NCBI RefSeq assembly: GCF_001940235.1
Contig: NZ_MJIE01000001.1
Coordinates: 992,001 to 1,056,000, forward strand
From: Hornefia porci
GTDB taxonomy: Bacteria > Bacillota > Clostridia > Peptostreptococcales > Anaerovoracaceae
Direction: 5' to 3'
Length of the DNA: 64,000 nucleotides
Positions 1-9,177 of the stretch are shown in pieces. Position numbers and translations under genes: made by a program. The stretch's first letter is position 1. Every line of letters starts with the position of its first letter. The notes beneath the pieces were generated by a model, which saw only the letters and a program-made list of their open reading frames with translations, was not told the origin of the DNA and did no database searches.

Positions 1-63
1 TTTGCCATTTTGAAGGGCATGAATCTTCAGAATTCCGATGATGCGCAAACGAATCACCCGGTA

Positions 64-98
64 ATTTTGCGAAGTGTGTTTTATAAACTTTGCAAAAT
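64..98. repeat. Imperfect inverted repeat (hairpin) at the left edge
   Basis: Arms ATTTTGC and GCAAAAT (64-70 and 92-98) are extended inward by AAGT/ACTT after one mismatch and enclose an AT-rich loop. It lies beyond the 3' end of thiI, so it may be a terminator or operator for a gene outside the window. There is no T-tract that clearly assigns a strand. Confidence 0.4.
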
Positions 99-102
99 TG
101 AT

Positions 103-130
103 ATATTTGAAAAATGCATTTTTCAAATAT
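103..130. repeat. Perfect 28-bp palindrome
   Basis: Positions 103-130 read identically on both strands: ATATTTGAAAAATG followed by its exact reverse complement, with no spacer. It is AT-rich and sits about 60 bp past the thiI stop. A perfect palindrome without a loop suits a dimeric protein-binding site better than an RNA terminator. No gene for a binding protein is adjacent inside the window. Confidence 0.6.
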
Positions 131-190
131 CAGTCCATAAACAGACGTAAAAAGACGTTCTCTCAATCCCCGGCCGCGGATACGGGCAAA

Positions 191-1375
191 TCATCTCGCG
201 TCGATACGGACAATCTCCTCAGACTTCACCGCAGCGTCCACCAGACCTTCCACGTCCAGAAGCGCCTCTGACGCTTCAATCTGCGCCAGTCTGGGCTTTG
301 TTGAAGGATGTTTGGGCAGGAACACCGTACAGCAGTCCTCGTAAGGCTCGATGGATTTTTCGTAGGTTCCGATCTCCATAGCCTTATCCATGATATCCAC
401 CTTGTCCATGGCGATCAGAGGACGCATCACCGGCATCTGCACGCAGGCGTCAGTCACCACCAGGGCTTCCGCCGTCTGACTGGCCACCTGACCCAGATTT
501 TCCCCGGTAATCAGCATCATGCATCCGCTGCGCCGGGCGATTTTCTCGCCTATGCGCATCATGAACCGCCGCACCAGAATCGTGGTCTCCTCCTCCGGGC
601 AGTTCTGTACGATCTGCTCCTGAATCGGCAGCAGATTAATCACATGCATTTTCATCCGGCCGCAGTAGGACGCCACGATGCCGACCAGTTCCTCCACTTT
701 CTGCTGTGCCCGCGGACTTGTGTAGGGATAGCTGTGAAAATGCAGCGCCTCGATGACCATTCCCCGCTTTGCCATCATCCACGCCGCCACAGGCGAATCA
801 ATGCCGCCCGACAGCAGAACCAGTCCCTTCCCGTTAGTGCCCAGCGGCAGTCCTCCAAAGCCCCGGATCTTTTCGTCATAGAGATAGGTCCGGTCTCTGC
901 GGAGATCCACGAACAGCTTGCAGTCCGGCTCATGGACGTCCACCTTCAGCACCTTACATCCGATCAGAACGCTTGCGCCGATAATCCGGGCAATCTCAGG
1001 CGACTTGACCGGAAACGTCTTATCCGCCCGTTTCGCCTCTACCTTAAAGGTCCGGATTCCCCGCTCCCTGATCTGCTGCTTCATGAAGTCCACCGCCGTT
1101 TCGCCGATGGCGTCCAGATCGCTGGGTGCTTCCACCGCAGGGCTGATGGAGGACACGCCGAACACTCTGGACACCTGCCGGATGATTTCCTCCGAATCCA
1201 GTTCTTTCGGACTGCGGACAAAGATAAGTCCCTCGTGCCGTTTAACCTCCACGCCTTCGTAATCCTTCAGATTCCTGCGGATCCGTTCCGCCAGCGTCTT
1301 CTCAAAATACGGTTTGTTCATCCCCTTCAGCGCGACCTCGCCGCACCGGACGATAAAAATATTTTTCTCGTTCAT
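191..1375 (-). CDS. thiI: tRNA 4-thiouridine synthase / thiamine sulfur transferase ThiI
   Basis: ThiI adenylates U8 of tRNA and replaces its oxygen with sulfur; in some organisms it also feeds sulfur to thiamine synthesis. The 394-residue protein has an N-terminal ferredoxin-like region, a THUMP domain (about 60-165) and a PP-loop with SGGIDSP at 189-195. The C-terminal rhodanese domain of the E. coli enzyme is absent, as is usual in Firmicutes, so sulfur should come directly from the partner desulfurase. That partner is encoded immediately upstream: the desulfurase stop TAA abuts the thiI ATG, so the two are translationally coupled. The B. subtilis nifZ-thiI pair has the same arrangement. 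Confidence 0.95.
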   Translation of the reverse strand: MNEKNIFIVRCGEVALKGMNKPYFEKTLAERIRRNLKDYEGVEVKRHEGLIFVRSPKELDSEEIIRQVSRVFGVSSISPAVEAPSDLDAIGETAVDFMKQQIRERGIRTFKVEAKRADKTFPVKSPEIARIIGASVLIGCKVLKVDVHEPDCKLFVDLRRDRTYLYDEKIRGFGGLPLGTNGKGLVLLSGGIDSPVAAWMMAKRGMVIEALHFHSYPYTSPRAQQKVEELVGIVASYCGRMKMHVINLLPIQEQIVQNCPEEETTILVRRFMMRIGEKIARRSGCMMLITGENLGQVASQTAEALVVTDACVQMPVMRPLIAMDKVDIMDKAMEIGTYEKSIEPYEDCCTVFLPKHPSTKPRLAQIEASEALLDVEGLVDAAVKSEEIVRIDAR

Positions 1376-2506
1376 TTACCGAAAACTCCCTAATCTTCTG
1401 AACCGGCTCACCGCCGCTGTCAGGCGGTCGAGCACCACGTCCATCTCTTCTGCGGTGTTGTAACGACTGAAGCTGAAGCGAATCGCGCCCTCGATTTCCT
1501 TCGGCGAGAGCCCCATGGCGCTCAGCACATGACTCCTGCCTTTTTTGTTGGAAGAGCACGCCGATCCGGTCGATACATAGATCTCATCCTCCTCCAGTGT
1601 GTGCAGAAGCACCTCTCCGCGGGTTCCGAGAAAGCTGACGTTCAGCACTGACGCGACCCCGTCCTCCGGAGAATTCACCCGGATATCCGGAATCTGCTCA
1701 CGGATTCCCTTCAGAAGATATGTCCTTACCGCGGCCATCTTTTCCGCGGATTCCCTCTCCAGCAGCCGGCACGCCTCGCCGAGACCCGCGATTCCCGGCA
1801 CATTCTCCGTGCCGGACCTCATGTTTTTCTCCTGGCCGCCTCCCGGCAGCAGCGGCGGAAGATGCGTTCCCTTTCTGATGTACAGTGCGCCGGTTCCCTT
1901 AGGTCCGTGAATTTTGTGACCGCTGACTGTAATGAAATCTGCACCGATCCCGGCTAGAGGGAGCTTTCCCAGCGCCTGTACAGCATCTGTATGGAACAAA
2001 ATTTTTTTCGCATGGGCTGCCTCCGCCATCCGGCGGACCGGCATAACCGCTCCGGTTTCATTATTGACTGTCATCACGGAAACCAGAACAGTCCTCTCAT
2101 CCAGCTCCGCTTCATAACGTGCCATATCAATCCGGCATTCTCCGTCCACCGGAATACGAACCACCTCGAAGCCCTTCTGCTCCAGGCGCGCGCAAGCCTC
2201 CAGCACCGCCGGATGCTCCACCGCGCTGGTGATGATTTTGTTTCCCCGGTGTCTGCGGCTTTCCGCAACGCCGGAAATCACTGTGCTGTCGCCCTCTGTA
2301 CCGCAGGAGTTGAAGCAGATCTCCTCCGGAGCCGCACCCAGCGCCTTCGCCACCTGTTTCCGCGCTGCGGTGACGCGGTTCTGCGCCGAGAGCCCCAGCC
2401 GGTGCAGGGAGGACGGATTCCCGAAATCCTCGCGGGCGACCTCGCTCATCAGCGCTGTAACCTCGTCCGCCTGCCTCGTTGTCGAACTGTTATCCAGATA
2501 AATCAT
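1376..2506 (-). CDS. Cysteine desulfurase (NifS/IscS class, ThiI partner)
   Basis: This PLP enzyme removes sulfur from cysteine as a persulfide. The 376-residue protein has the PLP lysine in SVSGHKIHGPKG (K198) and the mobile catalytic cysteine in STGSACSSNKK (C317), the long active-site loop type of IscS/NifS group I enzymes. An in-frame GTG at 2512 precedes the ATG at 2506; the ATG is preferred because GAGG lies five bases before it. Direct abutment to thiI suggests a dedicated role in tRNA thiolation, as for B. subtilis NifZ, although general Fe-S assembly cannot be excluded from sequence. Confidence 0.92.
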   Translation of the reverse strand: MIYLDNSSTTRQADEVTALMSEVAREDFGNPSSLHRLGLSAQNRVTAARKQVAKALGAAPEEICFNSCGTEGDSTVISGVAESRRHRGNKIITSAVEHPAVLEACARLEQKGFEVVRIPVDGECRIDMARYEAELDERTVLVSVMTVNNETGAVMPVRRMAEAAHAKKILFHTDAVQALGKLPLAGIGADFITVSGHKIHGPKGTGALYIRKGTHLPPLLPGGGQEKNMRSGTENVPGIAGLGEACRLLERESAEKMAAVRTYLLKGIREQIPDIRVNSPEDGVASVLNVSFLGTRGEVLLHTLEEDEIYVSTGSACSSNKKGRSHVLSAMGLSPKEIEGAIRFSFSRYNTAEEMDVVLDRLTAAVSRFRRLGSFR

Positions 2507-2524
2507 ATCCACCTCTTAACAAAG

Positions 2525-2555
2525 GAAGAGCCGGCACCAGCGGTGCAGGCCCTTC
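2525..2555 (-). terminator. Strong hairpin between rny and the desulfurase gene
   Basis: Two 14-nt arms (2525-2538 and 2542-2555) pair at 13 of 14 positions around a 3-nt loop. On the minus strand the sequence after it is CTTTGTT, a weak T-tract. It follows the rny stop and precedes the desulfurase start, so it probably terminates rny or attenuates read-through. Confidence 0.6.
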
Positions 2556-2574
2556 GCGTCTTTTCTCTGTGTCG

Positions 2575-4119
2575 TTACTTCGCATACTCGATCGCGCGGG
2601 TCTCCCGCACGACGTTGACCTTAATCTGTCCGGGATATTCCAGCTCGGATTCGATCCGCTTGGAAATATCTCTTGCCAGCAGTGCGATCTCATCATCCTT
2701 GACCTCCTCGGGCTTCGCGATGATGCGAATCTCGCGGCCGGCCTGAATCGCGTAGGACTTATCCACGCCCGGCGTCGTATTGGCGATTTCCTCCAGTTTC
2801 TCAAGCCGTTTGATGTAAACGTCCAGCGTTTCCCGACGGGCGCCCGGTCTCGCGGCGGAGAGCGCGTCCGCGGCCGCAATCAGCACCGCTTCCATGCTCT
2901 TCGGCTCATAGTCGCCGTGATGCGCCGCCATTCCGTTGATTACAGCCTCCGATTCTTTATATTTCCTCAGGATCTGAATTCCGATGTCCACATGAGTTCC
3001 CTCGTATTCATGATCCAGTGCTTTTCCGATATCGTGCAGCAGTCCCGCCCGCTTGGCGAGCTTCACGTCCAGTCCCAGTTCTCCCGCCATCAGCCCGGCC
3101 AGATGACTGACCTCTATGGAATGCTTCAGAACGTTCTGTCCGTAGGATGTTCTGAAATGCAGGCGTCCCAGAAGTCTGACCAGCTCCGGATGCAGATTGT
3201 GAATGCCGACCTCGAAGGTGGCCTGCTCTCCCTCCGCCTTAATCGTCTGATTAACTTCCTTCCGTGCCTTCTCGACCATCTCCTCGATCTTCGCCGGATG
3301 GATGCGTCCGTCCACGATCAGCTTCTCCAGCGCCAGTCTGGCGACCTCTCTGCGTACCGGGTCGAAGCCGGATACAATCACGGCCTCCGGCGTGTCGTCG
3401 ATGATCAGATCCACTCCGGTCAGCGTTTCGATCGCCCGGATATTGCGTCCCTCGCGCCCGATAATTCTGCCCTTCATATCATCGTTCGGCAGATTCACAA
3501 CTGAAAGGGTCGTCTCTGCCACATGGTCGGCAGCGCAGCGCTGAATCGCTCCGCAGATAATCTCTCTGGCGTTGCGGTCCGCTTCTTCCTTTGCCTTTGT
3601 TTCAATGTCCTTAATCATCTGCGACGCCTCGTGCCGGCAGTCCTTCTCGATACCTTCCAGCAGCAGCGCCTTGGCCTCCTCCGCTGTGTAGCCCGAGATC
3701 TTCTCAAGCTCCGCGATCTTGCGGTCAAAGACCTTACCGATTTCCTCTCTTTTCCGTGCGATATCTTTCTCGTGCTGTGTAATGCGTTCTTCCTTCTTCT
3801 CGATTCCCTCGAGCTTGCGGTCCACGTTTTCTTCCTTTTGGACCACTCTTCTTTCCGCGCGCTGGATCTCGGCCCGCCTCTCACGAACCTCCTTCTCCAC
3901 GTCGCTCCTCATTTTGTGCGCTTCTTCTTTGGCTTCTAATGTAACTTCCTTCTTTATCGTCTCAGACCGGTTCTCTGCGTCGAGTATCAGGTTTCTGGCC
4001 TTCTGCTCCGCGCTTCCGATCGTCTTTTCTGCAACGTTTTTTCTGAGTATATATCCAATCAATATGCCCAAGGCAATTGCTACAATTCCAACGATAACAG
4101 CTAAAACAACTGGAGACAT
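2575..4119 (-). CDS. rny: Ribonuclease Y
   Basis: Rny is the membrane-tethered endoribonuclease that starts bulk mRNA decay in many Firmicutes. The 514-residue protein has an N-terminal membrane helix (about 4-25), a long charged coiled coil (about 35-190), a KH domain with [10 protein letters not shown] at 217-226, and an HD domain with the metal-binding pair H362-D363 in [12 protein letters not shown]. The length matches the family norm (about 520). The start ATG has AAGGAGG seven bases upstream. It appears monocistronic, with its own promoter at 4216-4245 and a hairpin after the stop. Confidence 0.97.
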   Translation of the reverse strand: MSPVVLAVIVGIVAIALGILIGYILRKNVAEKTIGSAEQKARNLILDAENRSETIKKEVTLEAKEEAHKMRSDVEKEVRERRAEIQRAERRVVQKEENVDRKLEGIEKKEERITQHEKDIARKREEIGKVFDRKIAELEKISGYTAEEAKALLLEGIEKDCRHEASQMIKDIETKAKEEADRNAREIICGAIQRCAADHVAETTLSVVNLPNDDMKGRIIGREGRNIRAIETLTGVDLIIDDTPEAVIVSGFDPVRREVARLALEKLIVDGRIHPAKIEEMVEKARKEVNQTIKAEGEQATFEVGIHNLHPELVRLLGRLHFRTSYGQNVLKHSIEVSHLAGLMAGELGLDVKLAKRAGLLHDIGKALDHEYEGTHVDIGIQILRKYKESEAVINGMAAHHGDYEPKSMEAVLIAAADALSAARPGARRETLDVYIKRLEKLEEIANTTPGVDKSYAIQAGREIRIIAKPEEVKDDEIALLARDISKRIESELEYPGQIKVNVVRETRAIEYAK

Positions 4120-4215
4120 TAAAGCACCTCCTTTTCTGTCAGAATTTATTCAGTTTTCATCTATAGAAAATCTGCATTACTTATATTGCACGGTGATATA
4201 TTCAATATCTTTTAT

Positions 4216-4245
4216 ATTATAATTGTTAGTCTGACACAATGTCAA
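4216..4245 (-). promoter_or_regulatory. Promoter of rny
   Basis: On the minus strand TTGACA (4245-4240), an 18-bp spacer and TATAAT (4221-4216) form a near-consensus sigma-A promoter about 100 bp before the rny start. Confidence 0.75.
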
Positions 4246-4275
4246 GTGTATCGGAGTGCATTTCTCGGTGAACAC

Positions 4276-4303
4276 AAAAAAATCCGGGGCGAGCCCGCCC
4301 CGG
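4276..4303 (-). terminator. Intrinsic terminator of the radC/MinD-like/CDP-glycerol operon
   Basis: A perfect 8-bp stem CCGGGGCG/CGCCCCGG with a 4-nt loop is followed on the minus strand by A and seven T. It lies just after the stop at 4317. Confidence 0.9.
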
Positions 4304-4316
4304 GAAGGTTTTTCTG

Positions 4317-6935
4317 TCATACTTTATCTGTCAGCGCCCGTGTCGCTTCATACAGCCGCTTCGCCGCCAGATGATCATCGTGAAGGAAGAAATCCTCAAT
4401 GCGTTTTTCATATACCGGTTTCAGAACACAGCCGTGTTCCATATAGTCGCAGAGCACCGTGACAAGCTGCTCCGCGGAACGGCAGATCTCGCCGAAGCCG
4501 ATTCTTTCGTAATCGAAATTTGTTATACGCCAGTAAGGCAGCGCAGGGTCGTGATAGTAGACAACCGGTTTGCGCATATACGCAAAATCGTATTGAACGC
4601 TGCTGTAATCTGTCACCATCAGATCGCTCCGGCGCATAATCGTCACGTAATCGATATCCACAGTGCAACTCAGAGACTGCACTGTTTCATCAGACTCATG
4701 GTCCACGGCCTGCGCACTCATCTTGGGATGCAGGAAGAACTTTATCTTATATCCGTTCTTCTCCGCCGTATCAAGAAGCCTCTCATCGCGCAGCACCTGT
4801 TCATACAGGCGGAAATAGGCAGACGACCGGTAGTCCCTGTTATACCGCGGTTTTCCGTCTTTCCCTATACCGATGCACAGCGACGGTCTCCAGGTCGGAG
4901 CAAACAGAATCTGTTTTCTGCTGTCATCAATCAGATCGTCGTATCGCGGCATTCCGGACTCAATGACCTGCTCCGGTCGGAAACAGTTTTCTTCATTCGT
5001 GTAAAGGGCTTTCTCGTATGCGGATCCCACAGCCACAGCGGCCGCGTCATTTGCCATCTGCGCATAGGATGCGCTTCTGGTAATCGGGAATCCGTGATAG
5101 AGCCGGATGATTTTCGGATTCATAAGATCCTTCAGATACCTCAGCATATCATCCGCAATGCCAAGCTTTCGATACGGCGGAACATGGGTCATATAAATGA
5201 CCTCCGCGTGCAGGGCTGCGAGCGCAGCCTCATCTGTACCGGGCCGCATTACAGCATATCCCTGCTTTCGGAGTCTCTCACCGTCCACGCTTTTCTCAAT
5301 GTAGAACAGCTTTTCGATGCCGTCACTCTGTCCGGCCGCGTATCGCAGCGCGTATTCGGCGTTGTCTCCGGCTTTGAACGCCTTGTCGTTATAGGTCCAG
5401 ATCCTTCTGTCTTTGTATTCCTCAAAAGTTTCCCAGTACAGTTTTCGCCACCGCAGCGCCTTCTGCAGCTGCTTTCTCTCCCGAGTGCCCTCCTTCATGG
5501 AATCAAGGCGTTTTTCGAGTGCCTCAAGATATTTTTTCTCGGCAGTCTGCCGATCTTCCTCTGAAGCCGGTCGAACCCGGATTATGCCGCCTGTGCAGTC
5601 GATCAGCATGGAATCCGTATACCAGTAGCTGCCCTCCAGGTTGCTGCTCAGCTTGTTCTGCCAGACATCGGAAAAACTGATTCGTTTCGGATAAATATAT
5701 TCCCCGAAATGCATCTCTCCGCGAACGGACATGCGCCTTCCCCCTGTCACCGGAACAAACACATGGTAGGCGTCTCTTCTCGCCGCGTCCCGGTCGAAGA
5801 AGGTCACCGTTCCCGCCAGTTCCGTCAGAAGCTCCGCCTTATATTTCTCTTCTCCTTCATCATCCTCGCGTACAAAATAAACTTCAAACGAATCTGACGG
5901 ATAGCAATGCATGACCTGGAATATGATATCCAGACCCGTCCGGCCTGACGAATCCGCTCCATAATGGAAGATAACGACAGAAAGACGAATATCTGGAAGT
6001 CTGCAGAGTGCGGATTTCGCATCAGAGCCTCTGAGATACAGCCGCGCGTCTTCACGATCTCTGCGGATGTCGAATTGCAGGGGCTCATCCGGATTCCTCA
6101 GCTGCGCCAGATAAATTTTCTTATACCGCTCCCATTTTGTCGCTCTGGTCCGTATGCAGAGGACCTCATCACTGATATTTCTCATGACCTCTCCGGCCTG
6201 TTCCAGATATTCGACGCAGCGCTCCGGCGTATCAAAGACCATTTTAATTTTCTGCCCCTGATTAGAACGGAATCTCTGTATGAGAAGAAAAAGCAGAGCA
6301 AACTGAGCGATTTCCGAAAGTTTTCCGTCTCTCTTCATCCTGTCCATCAGTTTTACAGCAGAATCAAAATACCAGTCGATATTCTGGCTCTGCGGAGTCA
6401 TGTCCGATGACTCGTCCAGAATAAGACTGGTTTTATATGTGCAGTGATTGAGGCGCACGGAAACAGGAGCCTGCTCGGCAAACTGTACCGCAAACAGCTC
6501 ATCCCTGCAGTAATTCAGTTTTTCATCGAAGCGTAGACCCGCCTTCCGGATCACCTCCGTCCGGCAGACCGCCCCGCAGAGGTGCAGGTTCACAAAGGTG
6601 AACCTGGTTTCCGCATCCAGCCGCACACATTCCTTCTTCAGGTCTCCGGAACAGGGAACCGGGTTCCCTTTGTGGTCGTAAAGGCGTCCAACTGCAGAAT
6701 CCGCTTCTACGTCCATCACAAGCTCTCTGAGAAGTTTCAGAAAATAATCCTCCCCGAAATCCGCATGCGGATCTGTGAATCCGACAAACGGTGCCTCTGT
6801 CTCCGCAAGGATTTTATTAATCTCGGCAGCTTTCTGTGTGATGTCAATCAGACGGATATCCTTCTCCGAATACCGGGCCGCTCTCACCGAACGGCAGATC
6901 TTTCTCACTTTTCTCCTGATACCTCTCAGACGCAT
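4317..6935 (-). CDS. CDP-glycerol glycerophosphotransferase family protein with partial glycosyltransferase N-terminus
   Basis: The C-terminal 370 or so residues match the TagB/TagF-like CDP-glycerol:poly(glycerophosphate) transferase family, which builds teichoic-acid-type wall or capsule polymers at the inner face of the membrane. Visible motifs are LYHGFPITRSASY, ILFAPTWRP (about 676) and VTDYSSVQYDFAY (about 775). The N-terminus (about 40-150) resembles only the second half of a GT-A glycosyltransferase fold (PFVGFTDPHADF is like the usual DxD strand); the nucleotide-binding first strand is missing. The stop of the upstream MinD-like gene lies six bases before the ATG, so no lost upstream portion in another frame is visible. 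It is last in a three-gene operon. The polymer made cannot be named from sequence. Confidence 0.85.
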   Translation of the reverse strand: MRLRGIRRKVRKICRSVRAARYSEKDIRLIDITQKAAEINKILAETEAPFVGFTDPHADFGEDYFLKLLRELVMDVEADSAVGRLYDHKGNPVPCSGDLKKECVRLDAETRFTFVNLHLCGAVCRTEVIRKAGLRFDEKLNYCRDELFAVQFAEQAPVSVRLNHCTYKTSLILDESSDMTPQSQNIDWYFDSAVKLMDRMKRDGKLSEIAQFALLFLLIQRFRSNQGQKIKMVFDTPERCVEYLEQAGEVMRNISDEVLCIRTRATKWERYKKIYLAQLRNPDEPLQFDIRRDREDARLYLRGSDAKSALCRLPDIRLSVVIFHYGADSSGRTGLDIIFQVMHCYPSDSFEVYFVREDDEGEEKYKAELLTELAGTVTFFDRDAARRDAYHVFVPVTGGRRMSVRGEMHFGEYIYPKRISFSDVWQNKLSSNLEGSYWYTDSMLIDCTGGIIRVRPASEEDRQTAEKKYLEALEKRLDSMKEGTRERKQLQKALRWRKLYWETFEEYKDRRIWTYNDKAFKAGDNAEYALRYAAGQSDGIEKLFYIEKSVDGERLRKQGYAVMRPGTDEAALAALHAEVIYMTHVPPYRKLGIADDMLRYLKDLMNPKIIRLYHGFPITRSASYAQMANDAAAVAVGSAYEKALYTNEENCFRPEQVIESGMPRYDDLIDDSRKQILFAPTWRPSLCIGIGKDGKPRYNRDYRSSAYFRLYEQVLRDERLLDTAEKNGYKIKFFLHPKMSAQAVDHESDETVQSLSCTVDIDYVTIMRRSDLMVTDYSSVQYDFAYMRKPVVYYHDPALPYWRITNFDYERIGFGEICRSAEQLVTVLCDYMEHGCVLKPVYEKRIEDFFLHDDHLAAKRLYEATRALTDKV

Positions 6936-6941
6936 CTCTCT

Positions 6942-7673
6942 TTATCTCCCCTCTTCCTCAATCAGCCTGTCGCAGATGTTTTCAAAATTCTGCTGAATAT
7001 ATGTCCCTTTCTTCAGCACAATCGGCTGCCCCAGGTTGGTCGATATGTTGATGTTCATGTCGAACTGGATTATCCCGATCAGCTTCGCCCGCATGATGGA
7101 GCTGATTACCCGGAGCCGCGGAATGTAACCGGAGTTCATCATTTCCGCAATCAGCTTGTTCAGAACGAGATACCGCTTCTTCACGCCCAGCCGGACCAGT
7201 TCCCGGTCTACCGCGTCTGCGTCCCGGAGCGCCGCGTATTCCGGCGTCGTGACGATGATCGCCGCATCCGCGCCGGCGCTGGCGAGCACCAGTCCGTCGT
7301 CGATGCCCGACGGCGAATCGATGATGATATAGTCGAACTGTTCCTTCAGTTTTTCGCAGAGAACCTGTATATGCAGCGGAGTAAGATCGCCCTTGTCCCT
7401 TTCCGGGGAGGATCCGATCATGTACAGCCCGTCGATGCGCCGGTCCCGGACCAGCGCCTGCCGGATCGGGCAGACCCCCGTCACTACGTCGTAGACGTCA
7501 AACACGACATTGTTCTCCAGCCCGAGATACAGATCCAGGTTCCGGAGTCCCATATCCATATCGATCACTACGACGCGATATCCCTTTTGTGCATAAGACG
7601 CACCCAGGTTCACAGAAAACATCGTTTTTCCTGTGCCGCCCTTTCCGGATGCTACTAAATACACCTTGCTCAT
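6942..7673 (-). CDS. MinD/ParA-family P-loop ATPase
   Basis: The 243-residue protein carries the deviant Walker A KGGTGKT near the N-terminus, a switch region VIDMDMGLRNLDLYLG and Walker B IIIDSPSGID, all typical of MinD. It is shorter than canonical MinD (about 265) and ends ENICDRLIEEEGR, with no evident amphipathic membrane-targeting helix. There is no minC or minE beside it; it sits between radC and a CDP-glycerol transferase gene. It could be MinD proper, a FlhG/MinD-like positioning ATPase or a regulator of envelope synthesis. The start has CGGAGG upstream. Confidence 0.8.
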   Translation of the reverse strand: MSKVYLVASGKGGTGKTMFSVNLGASYAQKGYRVVVIDMDMGLRNLDLYLGLENNVVFDVYDVVTGVCPIRQALVRDRRIDGLYMIGSSPERDKGDLTPLHIQVLCEKLKEQFDYIIIDSPSGIDDGLVLASAGADAAIIVTTPEYAALRDADAVDRELVRLGVKKRYLVLNKLIAEMMNSGYIPRLRVISSIMRAKLIGIIQFDMNINISTNLGQPIVLKKGTYIQQNFENICDRLIEEEGR

Positions 7674-7696
7674 TGATTTCCTCCGTTTGATTCCAT

Positions 7697-8380
7697 CTAT
7701 TGCTCTATAAGCCCCATGCCTCTGAGGCTGGCGTAGGCGCCGTCTCCTATCACGATATGATCCAGCACCCGAATCCCGAGAACCTCTCCGCCCGCGATCA
7801 GTCTCTTCGTGGTCAGGATGTCTTCCTCGCTGGGCGTGGGATCGCCGCTGGGGTGATTGTGCACAAAGATCAGTCCGGCAGCGCTTCTGCGCACCGCCTG
7901 ACGAAATACCTCCCGCGGGTGAACCACCGCGCTGGAAAGTTCTCCAACAGAAACATCATCAATTGAGATCACATCTCCCCTGGAATTGACCATGACCGAC
8001 TTAAAATGCTCTTTCTTTTCATACCGGAGCGTTTCCATGAACAGCCCCGCCACCTCGTCTGCGGACGATGCGGACAGCCGCCGGGTTCCCGGACTTGTTG
8101 CGATACGTTTTCCCAGCTCAATCGCCGCCAGCACGGCTGCGGCCTTGCCTTTGCCGATCCCCGGAATTTCCGTCAGCTCCTCCAGCTCAATCGCGCCGAG
8201 ATCAGACAGTCCCCGGGAACAGACACTCAAAACGTCCTCCGCGAGGCGTATGGCCGAGCCTCCCGGCATTCCCGTATGAATGATCAGCGCCAGAAGCTCT
8301 GCGTTCGACAGAGTCTTCTGACCCGAGCCGACAAGCTTTTCCAACGGCCGTTCCTCTTCAGGCAATGATTTGATACGCAT
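7697..8380 (-). CDS. radC: RadC-family JAB/MPN domain protein
   Basis: The 227-residue protein has a UPF0758 N-terminal helix-hairpin-helix region (EIPGIGKGKAAAV) and a JAB metalloprotease-like domain with HNHPSGDPTPSEED. RadC was named for a DNA repair phenotype that is now doubted; its biochemical role is unsettled. The reading frame can be extended to a TTG at 8422, but the ATG at 8380 has GGAGG six bases upstream, so I place the start there. It is first in an operon with the MinD-like and CDP-glycerol transferase genes. Confidence 0.93.
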   Translation of the reverse strand: MRIKSLPEEERPLEKLVGSGQKTLSNAELLALIIHTGMPGGSAIRLAEDVLSVCSRGLSDLGAIELEELTEIPGIGKGKAAAVLAAIELGKRIATSPGTRRLSASSADEVAGLFMETLRYEKKEHFKSVMVNSRGDVISIDDVSVGELSSAVVHPREVFRQAVRRSAAGLIFVHNHPSGDPTPSEEDILTTKRLIAGGEVLGIRVLDHIVIGDGAYASLRGMGLIEQ

Positions 8381-8464
8381 AATAACCTCCAAATCCCTTC
8401 GCCTGAAATCAATCCAACTCAATCAAGGTCTTACAACACTCATAAAAAGAATACAGTAATGTAA

Positions 8465-8493
8465 ATTATACCATTGTTTCTGCCTGTCCACAA
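8465..8493 (-). promoter_or_regulatory. Promoter of the radC operon
   Basis: TTGTGG (8493-8488), a 17-bp spacer and TATAAT (8470-8465) on the minus strand lie about 85 bp before the radC start, within the gap following cmk. Confidence 0.65.
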
Positions 8494-8505
8494 GTGGGAA
8501 CTGCC

Positions 8506-9177
8506 TCAGCTCCGCCCTTCTTTAATCCTGCTGTAGATAGCGTCGATCACTTCCTGCGGACTCATATCCGTGGAATCCACCTCGATGGCGTCCTCCGCTT
8601 TCCGCAGCGGATTCAGCGCCCGGTGGGTGTCGTTGTAATCTCTCTGCCGGATATCCTCCAGCACCTGCTCCATCGTTTCGGTTCCGCCTTTTTCCTGAAG
8701 CTCGAGGAACCGGCGTCTGGCCCGTTCCTCCGCATCCGCCGTCAGGTAGAATTTGAACTGGGCGTCGGGAAATACGTTGGTCCCGATGTCCCGACCGTCC
8801 ATGACGACGCTGCGTCGGTGACCGATTTCGCGCTGCGCTCTCACCAGCTTCTCCCGCACCGCGGGAAGCGCCGAATAAACTGAAGCGGCTTCGGAAATTT
8901 CAGGAGTCCGGATCCGGCCGCTGACGTCCTCTCCGTCCAGACAGATCACGCCGTTCTGAAAATCGATATCCGTATCCGCCAGAGCGGCTTCCAGACGCTT
9001 TCCGTCTCCGGGATCAATTCCCTCCCGCTTCATTTTGTACCCCACGGCGCGGTACATGGCTCCGGTGTCGACATATTCAACGCCCAGCTTCGCGGCCACC
9101 GCCTTCGCTATGGTGCTCTTCCCCGCTCCGCTGGGTCCGTCGATTGCGATTCTGATTACACTGTCACTGCTGCTCAT
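8506..9177 (-). CDS. cmk: Cytidylate kinase
   Basis: Cmk phosphorylates CMP and dCMP to the diphosphates. The 223-residue protein begins with the P-loop IAIDGPSGAGKST and contains the family signatures YVDTGAMYRAVGYK and MDGRDIGTNVFPDA. The length is standard. Its start overlaps the 3' end of nrdR by 14 bases, so the two nucleotide-metabolism genes are translationally coupled. Confidence 0.96.
   Translation of the reverse strand: MSSSDSVIRIAIDGPSGAGKSTIAKAVAAKLGVEYVDTGAMYRAVGYKMKREGIDPGDGKRLEAALADTDIDFQNGVICLDGEDVSGRIRTPEISEAASVYSALPAVREKLVRAQREIGHRRSVVMDGRDIGTNVFPDAQFKFYLTADAEERARRRFLELQEKGGTETMEQVLEDIRQRDYNDTHRALNPLRKAEDAIEVDSTDMSPQEVIDAIYSRIKEGRS

Noticed and set aside
308..1393. Long plus-strand reading frame (about 360 codons) opposite thiI
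   Set aside because: It is an antisense shadow of a clear ThiI gene: His/Arg/Pro-rich, no domain, no RBS. Similar long shadows opposite the foldase (9579-10985), the histidine genes (12006-13568), pyc (51705-53225) and typA (53922-55415) were dropped for the same reason; GC-rich codon use makes them frequent.
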